Assembly (NCBI GenBank): GCA_003695605.1
Contig: RFIK01000238.1
Span: 1-5,233 of the forward strand
Length of the DNA: 5,233 bases
DNA from: Chlorobiota bacterium
Lineage (GTDB): Bacteria > Bacteroidota > Ignavibacteria > Kapaibacteriales > NICIL-2
Direction of reading: 5' to 3'
Positions 1 to 5,233 of this stretch are shown one piece after another (positions within the stretch are counted from its first letter, which is position 1; every line of letters begins with the position of its first letter). The notes beneath the pieces were generated by a model, which was not told the DNA's origin, searched no databases, and worked only from the letters and a program-made list of their open reading frames with translations. Made by a program: the position numbers and the translations under genes.

Positions 1-1612
1 GTTCTTCGCTGGAGAAGATGATCCACTCAGCAAGCTGGCGGGCATGGTCGTCGAGTGGGAGCGTCGGAATAGCTGCGCCGAGCGGCTCGTCACCTCGATG
101 GCAGCGATGATGCTCAGCAAGCGATCGGAGGAGGTGCTCGGCAACGGGACTAAGCAGCGTGGCCGGTTCGAAGAGATAGTCGTCGAAAAGCACCGCAGCT
201 ACTGTTCGCGAAAAGAGAACTGCGCGCAGAAGCTCCAGCTCTTCAGGAAGGATGGGCACTGGAGCGGCTGACGGCAGCGGTTCTGGAGGAGGAGGCGCGA
301 CGTTCAGTGCCCGCTGGGTACGGCGCGTTTTCGGTGCTGGCGGCAGCGACCATAGGAGAAGCTCGCGACGCACACCGACCCGATCGGAGCATTCGCGGAG
401 GAGAAGTTCGCGGTAAAGTTCATCGGGAGTGCTTGCAAGAATTTTCGCCAGCGAGCGAATCTCCGTTGTCATCGCGTGTGGGTCGGACCAGTCGGCGCGC
501 GCTTTACTCCATGTGATGAGGAACTCGACCGGTGACAGACGCCGCTCAAGCAGCGCTTTCGTCGCATCTGCACCTCGCTTGCGGACAAGGCTGTCGGGGT
601 CGTCGCCTTCTGGCAAGAGGATGACTTCGACCCCAATGCCGTTGCGTAGTGCGAGGGTGAGCGCACGGTGGGCTGCATCCCGTCCGGCGTGATCGCCATC
701 GAAGACAAGGACAATCCGATCGGTGAATCGGCGTAGAACCTCCACGTGTTGCTCAGTCAGGGCAGTCCCACTTGTTGCGACGGTATGCTCAAGTCCGATG
801 GAATGAAGCGCCAGTGCATCCATATAGCCTTCGACGATGAGAACATGCTGCTGGCGGAGAATCGCATGCCGTGCGCGGTCGAGTGCATAGAGTACCGAGC
901 TCTTGTCGTAGAGTGCTGTCTGCGGCGAGTTGATGTACTTGGGCTGAGCGGGGTCATCGCCGAGGTAGCGTCCGCCGAATCCGATGATCGTGCCGAAAAC
1001 GTTCGCGATGGGAAACATCACGCGGTGGCGGAAGCGGTCGTATGCGGTACCATCCTCCCGGCGGACTACCAAGCCAGCTTCGACGAGGATTTCCAGAGAG
1101 AACCCGCGCTGTTGTAATGCTTCAAGAGTTGCGTCCCAGCGTCCTGGGGCATACCCCAGCCGAAAGCGTTCGATAATCTCGGCTGGCACCATCCGCTCGC
1201 GGAAAAAGTTCTGGGCGTCGGCGGAGTGTTGTGCGTGCATCTGGAAGAGCTCACATGCAGCTTCCAATGCAGCAATCACGCGCCGACGATGTTCGAGCGC
1301 CTGACCCGAATGCGATGGTTCATCTGGGACTGAGATCCCCACCTGGCTGGCAACATGCCGAACCGCCTCGGCGAAATTCATGCCAGCGTATTCTTTGAGG
1401 AAAGTGAAGACATCTCCGCTTTTGCCGCACCCAAAGCATTTGTAGATGCCAAGCGAAGGGCTGACGTTGAATGACGGTGTTTTCTCTGGGTGGAACGGGC
1501 AGAGTCCAACGAAGTTTTTTCCACGTTGGCGGAGTTGAACGTACTGCCCAATAACACCGACGATGTCGGCACGTTGGCGAAGTTCGCTGATGAGTGCGTC
1601 AGGGATCGGCAC
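1..1612 (-). CDS. dnaG: DNA primase DnaG (3' end missing)
   Basis: DnaG makes the RNA primers for replication and works with the DnaB helicase. The window holds 537 residues with no stop before the left edge, so the last part of a normally about 600-residue protein is outside. Domains in order: the N-terminal CHC2 zinc-binding domain (Cys38, His41, Cys59, Cys62 in CPFHPEKTPSF and YKCFGCGKSGD); the polymerase core with YDRFRHRVMFPI (191-202), GFGGR and KYINSP (225-230); the TOPRIM domain with VEGYMD (Glu261) and FDGDHAGR (metal-binding Asp305 and Asp307); a proline-rich linker (about 424-455, including PPPPEP); and the beginning of the helicase-binding domain (from about 455). I chose the GTG at 1612 because it gives the N-terminus M-PIPDALISELRQRADIV, where primases normally begin. 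The frame stays open upstream into folK, but I see no better start there. A weak GGA lies eight bases upstream. The protein looks intact and functional. Confidence 0.96.
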   Translation of the reverse strand, partial: MPIPDALISELRQRADIVGVIGQYVQLRQRGKNFVGLCPFHPEKTPSFNVSPSLGIYKCFGCGKSGDVFTFLKEYAGMNFAEAVRHVASQVGISVPDEPSHSGQALEHRRRVIAALEAACELFQMHAQHSADAQNFFRERMVPAEIIERFRLGYAPGRWDATLEALQQRGFSLEILVEAGLVVRREDGTAYDRFRHRVMFPIANVFGTIIGFGGRYLGDDPAQPKYINSPQTALYDKSSVLYALDRARHAILRQQHVLIVEGYMDALALHSIGLEHTVATSGTALTEQHVEVLRRFTDRIVLVFDGDHAGRDAAHRALTLALRNGIGVEVILLPEGDDPDSLVRKRGADATKALLERRLSPVEFLITWSKARADWSDPHAMTTEIRSLAKILASTPDELYRELLLRECSDRVGVRRELLLWSLPPAPKTRRTQRALNVAPPPPEPLPSAAPVPILPEELELLRAVLFSRTVAAVLFDDYLFEPATLLSPVAEHLLRSLAEHHRCHRGDEPLGAAIPTLPLDDHARQLAEWIIFSSEE

Positions 1613-1615
1613 GGT

Positions 1616-1631
1616 CTGTTTCCAGCAACAG
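1616..1631 (-). promoter_or_regulatory. Possible alternative hairpin over the dnaG ribosome-binding region
   Basis: On the minus strand CTGTT (1631-1627) can pair with AACAG (1620-1616) around the loop GCTGGA, ending three bases before the dnaG GTG. It uses bases that also belong to the 3' arm of the larger inverted repeat (1625-1634), so the two structures exclude each other. The loop holds the only Shine-Dalgarno-like bases for dnaG (GGA, 1623-1621, eight bases before the start codon). A switch controlling dnaG translation is conceivable, but a five-pair stem is weak evidence. Confidence 0.25.
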
Positions 1632-1678
1632 TGGTGAGTGCAAAAATCGCTTTGCGTCGGCGAAAGTCCACTTGTTGC
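1625..1678 (-). repeat. Imperfect inverted repeat in the folK-dnaG gap
   Basis: On the minus strand GCAACAAGTGG (1678-1668) can pair with CCACTGTTGC (1634-1625), giving ten base pairs with one bulged A and a 33-base interior. The interior could form a small weak stem, CTTT(C)GC with GCAAAG (1666-1650), followed by five T residues (1646-1642). The 3' arm ends 12 bases before the dnaG GTG. No T run follows the outer stem, so it does not look like an intrinsic terminator. It could be an RNA leader structure, a protein-binding operator, or chance. The arms are read directly; any role is inference. Confidence 0.45.
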
Positions 1679-1695
1679 AGTTGTGGGCGATCGTT

Positions 1696-2220
1696 TTAGT
1701 GAAAAAGTGATTCCTCGATCTGTCGCAGAGGTGGCTCTGCCTTCACTGTGGCAGCAAGCTCGCCGATTGTACGCCCAGTACCTGGGAAGATCCACTCGGG
1801 AGCGATTGCTTGCGCTGGAATGAGGACGAACGCTCGCTCGAGTGCCTGTGGATGGGGAATTTCCAACTCCGGAGTGCGCAGGATGAGGTTGCCGTAGAGG
1901 ATGAGGTCGACGTCAATTTCCCGCTCGTGCCAGCGCGGGCGTGGCTTGCGGCCAAGTTCGACTTCCAGTGCTTTGAGAGTGGAATGAAGCTGATCGGGTG
2001 GAAGTGATGTCGTTCCTGTGATGCAGCAATTGAGGAAGTTGGGTTGGTCGCTACAGCCGACCGGAGCGGTTTCGTAGATCGGCGAGAAGCGAACACGCTC
2101 GAGGTATCCTCGCTCGACGATCGCAGCCGTTGCGGCGCGCAGATATCCAATCCGATCGCCGAGGTTGCTCCCGAGCGCCAGAAGGACGCGCACCGCTACT
2201 GATGACGATGCGATCGCCAT
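1696..2220 (-). CDS. folK: 2-amino-4-hydroxy-6-hydroxymethyldihydropteridine pyrophosphokinase (HPPK)
   Basis: FolK moves pyrophosphate from ATP to 6-hydroxymethyl-7,8-dihydropterin, the step directly after FolB and before dihydropteroate synthase (folP, not in this window). The 174 residues show the HPPK N-terminal motif LLALGSNLGDR (13-23), the substrate loop SPIYETAPVG (46-55) followed by PNFLN (60-64), and the signature RWHEREIDVDLILYG (96-110). Trp97, Arg100 and the two magnesium-binding aspartates Asp103 and Asp105 correspond to E. coli Trp89, Arg92, Asp95 and Asp97. The ATG at 2220 lies inside folB, giving a 25-base overlap, and is supported by a GGAGG four bases upstream. A GTG at 2193, two bases after the folB stop, would remove nine poorly conserved residues and remains a possible alternative. 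After the TAA an 83-base gap leads to dnaG. Confidence 0.95.
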   Translation of the reverse strand: MAIASSSVAVRVLLALGSNLGDRIGYLRAATAAIVERGYLERVRFSPIYETAPVGCSDQPNFLNCCITGTTSLPPDQLHSTLKALEVELGRKPRPRWHEREIDVDLILYGNLILRTPELEIPHPQALERAFVLIPAQAIAPEWIFPGTGRTIGELAATVKAEPPLRQIEESLFH

Positions 2221-2573
2221 TCTGCCTCCACGAAATCGACAACCATTCCCGCGGGGACCGTGCGCTTGCGAACACGAATGCAGACTGTCTGGACTTGGTC
2301 GAATCGTTCTAAAATCGCATCAGCAACATCGCGCGCGAGCGTCTCGATCAATCGCCGGCGCTTTGCACTGACGACGTCTGCGATGCATGCCATCACATCA
2401 GCATAGTTGACGGCCCAGGCAAGCTCGTCGCTGGTAATTGCACAGCTGGCGTCGTAGTACAATTCGGCATCTACTTCGTAGCGGCCACCAAGCTGCTGCT
2501 CTTCCGTGGATACGCCGTGGTACGAGTAGAGCTGGAGATTCGCGATTGTGAGCTTTGCAAGGTTTCCCATCAT
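2196..2573 (-). CDS. folB: Dihydroneopterin aldolase
   Basis: FolB cleaves 7,8-dihydroneopterin to 6-hydroxymethyl-7,8-dihydropterin and glycolaldehyde in folate synthesis, supplying the substrate of FolK encoded next. The 125-residue protein has the normal length. It opens with LTIANLQLYSYHG and the EEQQLGGRYEVD stretch. Aligned by eye to Staphylococcus aureus DHNA, Glu25 matches Glu22, Tyr57 in VNYADV matches Tyr54, Glu77 in LIETLA matches the pterin-anchoring Glu74, and Lys103 in VRKRTVPA matches the catalytic Lys100. The start is the first of two adjacent ATG codons (2573 and 2570). The first overlaps the ptsI TGA as ATGA, and the bases upstream are pyrimidine-rich with no Shine-Dalgarno site, so re-initiation after ptsI is likely. 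The TAG stop lies inside folK. Some FolB proteins also epimerise the substrate, which cannot be told from sequence here. Confidence 0.95.
   Translation of the reverse strand: MMGNLAKLTIANLQLYSYHGVSTEEQQLGGRYEVDAELYYDASCAITSDELAWAVNYADVMACIADVVSAKRRRLIETLARDVADAILERFDQVQTVCIRVRKRTVPAGMVVDFVEAEWRSHRHQ
2225..2229 (-). promoter_or_regulatory. Shine-Dalgarno site of folK
   Basis: The minus strand reads GGAGG followed by four bases (CAGA) and the ATG at 2220. It lies within the last codons of folB. This is the only strong ribosome-binding site in the window and it favours the ATG at 2220 over the GTG at 2193. The spacing is slightly short. Confidence 0.7.
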
Positions 2574-4306
2574 GGGGACAAGTGCTGATTATTCAACAAT
2601 GCTCGGATGGCCGCTGAATCGCTGGTTGCAAGCGCGTGCTCAAGTAGTCGCTCTGCTTGGGCAGCATTGATAGCGCTGATTTTTTCTTTCAGCGCCGGAA
2701 TGGATGTCGGCGCAACGCTGAGAGCCCTGATGCCGAGCCCAACGAGCAGCTCCGTTGCCGAGAGGAATGTTGCCAAATCACCGCAGAGCTCGGCATGGAT
2801 CCCACGTCGTTTTGCAGCTGAAACGATCATCTGGAGGAGTCGCAGCACCGCCGGGTGAAGCTGATCGAAAAGGTACGCCACCAGATTACTCGTTCGGTCC
2901 GCGGCGAGTGTGTATTGCGTCAGGTCGTTCGTCCCGATGCTAAAAAATGCTACATGCCCTGCGAGTTGATCAGCAAGGAGAGCTGCTGCGGGAGTCTCGA
3001 CCATGATACCAAGGGGGATGCGGTCGTCGAACGGCTCTCGATTATCGCGGAGTTCTTGCTTTGCTGATTCGAGTAGCGTAAGCAGGGTCTCCACTTCTTC
3101 CATTGTGGTCACCATTGGCGCAAGGAGCCGCACCGTCTGCTGTGCTGATGCACGGAGGATTGCCCGTAGCTGCGCACTGAGCAAGTCGCGGCGCCGGAGG
3201 AGAAAGCGCAGCCCACGCAGTCCGAGTGCAGGATTCTGTTCATGCGGCATTCCAGCGATCACTTTATCACTGCCAAGATCGAAGATGCGAAGTGTGACAG
3301 GCTTCGGATATGCACGCTCAACAATGGCACGGTACCATGCGGTTTGCTCCTGCTCGCTGGGGAAGTGATTCAAGTGCACCAAATGGAATTCCGTCCGCAC
3401 AAGGCCGATGCCATCGGCACCCTGCGCCAGGGCAAAGGGAACGTCATCGGGAGAATCCACCGAGGCATACACTGGAATTGCAATACCATCGGTCGTCGTA
3501 ACAATCTCGCTATGGATTGGACGATGGTGGGTGCGTATCTGGCGGAGCGCTCGATAGTGCGCGGTAGTGGTTTCGTCCGGCGAGACAAGTACAAGTCCGT
3601 TCGTGCCGTCAACGATGACTTGAACATTGTCGTCGAGCAGCCGCGTCGCATTGCGAATGCCGATAACGGCAGGCATGCCGAGCGTTCGGGCAACGATGCA
3701 TGCGTGGCTGGAAATTCCGCCGACTTCGGTTACGATACCCCTGGCTCCTTGGTCGTGGTACTGGAGGACATCCGAGGCAAGGAGTGATGGAGCGACAATA
3801 ATTGCATCGCGTAACGACTCACTGGTGGCCGATGGGCTGAGCAGGGCAGCGACGAGCTTTTGCCGAATGTTCTCCAAGTCGTAGCGCCGCTCACGAAGGA
3901 GCGGATCGCTTGCGTTGGCGAGTGCGTGGATGTGTGCGTCGTAAACAGTGCTGACGGCAACTTCAGCGGGCATTCCTTCGCCGAGGATACGATGTGTGAT
4001 GGTTCCTTCGATTGCTGGGTCGCTGATGATGAGTTCGTATGATTCGACAATTGCCATAGCCTCGGGGAGCGCACCGGCAGCGAGGTTCATCCCAGCACGG
4101 ATAGAGTCGAGGAGCACTTTGCGAGCATTCTGGTAACGCTCCAGATGGTGTGGACGCTCCGGTGGTGGCACACTACGCCAGTGGAGCAATCGCTCCTGTG
4201 GTGCGCGGAAGATGACCGCATGCCCGATGGCAATACCCTGGGAAGCGGCGATGCCCTGGAATCGGAGTGATGGGGGTGTCCGTGGTCCTCCGGCGTCGCT
4301 ATCCAT
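2570..4306 (-). CDS. ptsI: Phosphoenolpyruvate-protein phosphotransferase (PTS enzyme I)
   Basis: This 578-residue protein has the full length of enzyme I, which autophosphorylates from phosphoenolpyruvate and passes the phosphate to His15 of HPr. Order of parts: an extension of about 14 residues; the start motif GIAASQGIAIG (18-28); a helical HPr-binding region (about 40-155); the phosphohistidine domain with GGISSHACIVART (active His201, equivalent to E. coli His189); and a PEP-binding TIM barrel from about 270. Barrel residues match the family: Arg304 in GIGLVRTEF, Arg340 and Asp343 in LRIFDLGSDK, Arg364 in NPALGLRGLR, Glu437 in GIMVETPAA, and FSIGTNDLTQYTLAADR (455-471). Catalytic Cys508 lies in ELCGDLATF, where the usual CGE(L/M)AGD is changed. 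The ATG start has no Shine-Dalgarno site and lies 14 bases after ptsH. The TGA overlaps the folB ATG, suggesting coupled translation. It differs from PEP synthase and PPDK by domain order and by the adjacent ptsH. Confidence 0.96.
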   Translation of the reverse strand: MDSDAGGPRTPPSLRFQGIAASQGIAIGHAVIFRAPQERLLHWRSVPPPERPHHLERYQNARKVLLDSIRAGMNLAAGALPEAMAIVESYELIISDPAIEGTITHRILGEGMPAEVAVSTVYDAHIHALANASDPLLRERRYDLENIRQKLVAALLSPSATSESLRDAIIVAPSLLASDVLQYHDQGARGIVTEVGGISSHACIVARTLGMPAVIGIRNATRLLDDNVQVIVDGTNGLVLVSPDETTTAHYRALRQIRTHHRPIHSEIVTTTDGIAIPVYASVDSPDDVPFALAQGADGIGLVRTEFHLVHLNHFPSEQEQTAWYRAIVERAYPKPVTLRIFDLGSDKVIAGMPHEQNPALGLRGLRFLLRRRDLLSAQLRAILRASAQQTVRLLAPMVTTMEEVETLLTLLESAKQELRDNREPFDDRIPLGIMVETPAAALLADQLAGHVAFFSIGTNDLTQYTLAADRTSNLVAYLFDQLHPAVLRLLQMIVSAAKRRGIHAELCGDLATFLSATELLVGLGIRALSVAPTSIPALKEKISAINAAQAERLLEHALATSDSAAIRALLNNQHLSP

Positions 4307-4320
4307 TGGTGTGGTGCATG

Positions 4321-4593
4321 TTAGAGTGGTTCGCCAAAGCCAGTCTCGAAAAGCTCGGCGATTGCTTCAGCAGCTTGCTCTTCGTCAGGTCCAGAAACGA
4401 TGAGTTTGAGCGTGGTCCCTTGCGCAGCAGCGAGCGTCATCACGCCGATGATACTCTTGGCGTTGATCCGCATGTGATCGTCGCTTTCAAGGTAGATGTC
4501 GGATGCAAATTGTGCAGCCCGTTTGACGATCATTGCAGCGGGGCGAGTATGCAACCCTGCCCGATTTCGGACGACGACGGTACGTTCAACCAT
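4321..4593 (-). CDS. ptsH: Phosphocarrier protein HPr
   Basis: HPr is the small cytoplasmic carrier that takes a phosphoryl group from enzyme I onto a histidine and passes it to EIIA-type domains. With the ATG at 4593 the protein has 90 residues, normal for the family, and the active-site histidine in RAGLHTRPAA falls at the canonical position 15, with Arg17 and Pro18 beside it. The regulatory-serine motif NAKSIIGVM places Ser47 where Ser46 of Bacillus HPr lies (one-residue insertion before it). Ser46 is the HPr kinase target in Gram-positives, but no kinase gene is visible here. A TTG at 4632 in the same frame would add 13 residues and overlap the sua5 stop. I prefer the ATG because it reproduces family length and His15, although neither start has a clear Shine-Dalgarno site. 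The gene ends in TAA, 14 bases before ptsI, its partner. Confidence 0.93.
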   Translation of the reverse strand: MVERTVVVRNRAGLHTRPAAMIVKRAAQFASDIYLESDDHMRINAKSIIGVMTLAAAQGTTLKLIVSGPDEEQAAEAIAELFETGFGEPL

Positions 4594-4628
4594 AGTGCAG
4601 TCGAGCATGGACGGCGATGTCGAATCGT

Positions 4629-5233
4629 TCAACTCATCGGTGGTATATCATCGGCACGGAGAGCCGAAACTGAGGCTTTTTCGAGCCGATTCATTAACGC
4701 GCGGTCAGCACGAACGTCAGGGGTAATCAGCACGTAGATCGCTGGAACGTGTTCGCGGTCCGCTCTGCGGAACTCATCGTAGAGCGTTTGGCGCGTTAGG
4801 GGTCGTGTTCGAAAGCGGTCACTTTCCACTTGCGCTGTGGTCAGTACAAGCACACCAGACGGAATTGTCTCAAGCGAGCTCGTCAAAAATACGGGAGTGC
4901 GCGGAGCATAGTGCCGATACTTCATGCCAGGTGCAATCGGAGCTCCAGTTCCACTGTGGTACGCGATTGGAGGTTCATAGCCCAGGATCTCCGCCAGGTC
5001 AGCGGCTTCGATAGCGCCAGGACGAACGATGGTAGCTGGCTCCGCAGTCAAATTGAGCACTGTTGACTCGATGCCGATTGCGCACGGTCCGGCATCGAGG
5101 ACGGCGGCGATAGTCCCGCCAAGGTCATCGAAGACGTGCTCTGCGCATGTTTGACTCGGTCTGCCCGACCGATTCGCTGAAGGTGCAACCACAGGCTCAC
5201 CGACAAGTGCAATCAGGCGACGTGTCGCATCCA
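4629..5233 (-). CDS. L-threonylcarbamoyladenylate synthase, Sua5/YwlC/TsaC family (5' end missing)
   Basis: The visible 200 C-terminal residues belong to the long, two-domain Sua5 form. The enzyme makes threonylcarbamoyl-AMP from threonine, bicarbonate and ATP, the first step of N6-threonylcarbamoyladenosine (t6A) formation at A37 of ANN-decoding tRNAs in the cytoplasm. The remaining catalytic domain shows the nucleotide-binding motif PSANRSG near the left edge of the visible part, then IGIESTVLNLT and IVRPGAIE. The interdomain linker PGMKYRHYAP, typical of Sua5 rather than short TsaC, follows. About 90 residues of Sua5 C-terminal domain come next, including LMNRLEKAS near the end. The N-terminal part, roughly a third to two fifths of a normal Sua5, lies beyond position 5233. 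The reading frame is open through the edge, so the GTG at 5192 is internal and not the start. The TGA stop (4631-4629) overlaps a possible TTG start for the next gene. Family is certain; whether to call it tsaC or ywlC is convention. Confidence 0.95.
   Translation of the reverse strand, partial: DATRRLIALVGEPVVAPSANRSGRPSQTCAEHVFDDLGGTIAAVLDAGPCAIGIESTVLNLTAEPATIVRPGAIEAADLAEILGYEPPIAYHSGTGAPIAPGMKYRHYAPRTPVFLTSSLETIPSGVLVLTTAQVESDRFRTRPLTRQTLYDEFRRADREHVPAIYVLITPDVRADRALMNRLEKASVSALRADDIPPMS

Noticed and set aside
746..1117. A 123-residue open frame on the plus strand, opposite dnaG.
   Set aside because: It is antisense to the TOPRIM and core domains of primase, with no family resemblance and no ribosome-binding site.
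1613..1650. A possible promoter for dnaG (TTGCAC, 17 bases, AACAGA on the minus strand).
   Set aside because: The -35 is partial and the -10 matches poorly, so it is not distinguishable from background.
768..1678. The 11-base word CCACTTGTTGC occurs at 768-778 and again at 1668-1678, 900 bases apart.
   Set aside because: A few repeated 11-mers are expected by chance in 5 kb, and the first copy is ordinary dnaG coding sequence (VATSGT). There is no further similarity around it.
2770..2800. Apparent loss of the enzyme I catalytic cysteine, if GIHAELCGD is aligned with GMCGELAGD.
   Set aside because: Shifting the alignment by four residues gives a gapless match of CGDLATFLSATELLVGLG to the E. 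coli CGELAGDERATLLLLGMG stretch, with Cys508 on the catalytic cysteine. The cysteine is present; only neighbouring residues differ.
3242..3787. A 181-residue open frame on the plus strand, opposite ptsI.
   Set aside because: It lies wholly antisense to the conserved enzyme I, has no recognisable domain, and is explained by codon bias of the real gene.
1..5233. A hidden novel system, such as defence genes, a mobile element, a CRISPR array or a cryptic RNA gene.
   Set aside because: Almost every base is covered by six recognisable housekeeping genes on one strand. No direct-repeat array, transposase, recombinase or attachment-site pattern is visible.

Overview
The window is a densely packed run of six genes, all on the minus strand, so it reads from right to left. 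In transcription order they are: the end of a Sua5-type threonylcarbamoyl-AMP synthase (5233-4629, 5' end outside the window); HPr (ptsH, 4593-4321); PTS enzyme I (ptsI, 4306-2570); dihydroneopterin aldolase (folB, 2573-2196); HPPK (folK, 2220-1696); and DNA primase (dnaG, 1612-1, 3' end outside the window). Each call rests on family motifs read in the translation. All visible catalytic or metal-binding residues are present, apart from a local variation beside the enzyme I catalytic cysteine.

The layout is operon-like. sua5 and ptsH are separated by 36 bases, or overlap if an alternative TTG start is used. ptsH and ptsI are 14 bases apart. ptsI and folB share an ATGA stop/start overlap. folB and folK overlap by 25 bases. 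The only sizeable non-coding stretch is the 83 bases between folK and dnaG. It holds an imperfect inverted repeat and a second, mutually exclusive hairpin just before the dnaG GTG start. No gene-free stretch exceeds 300 bases. I see no tRNA or rRNA, mobile element, CRISPR array, clear promoter or convincing terminator.

The genes serve unrelated housekeeping roles: tRNA t6A modification (Sua5), the general phosphoryl relay of the PEP-dependent phosphotransferase system (HPr and enzyme I, with no sugar-specific EII here), two steps of folate biosynthesis (FolB then FolK, adjacent in the pathway), and replication priming (DnaG). Their grouping probably reflects co-transcription of growth-linked genes, not a shared pathway.

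The organism is a bacterium with fairly high GC, arginine-rich proteins and few strong Shine-Dalgarno sites (only folK has a clear one). A non-proteobacterial lineage such as Chloroflexota (Thermomicrobia-like) is a weak guess from general protein character, not a demonstrated assignment. I found no good evidence of a previously undescribed system. The points most worth a second look are the possible switchable leader of dnaG, the PTS relay without EII embedded in a folate/primase operon, and the variant loop after the enzyme I catalytic cysteine.
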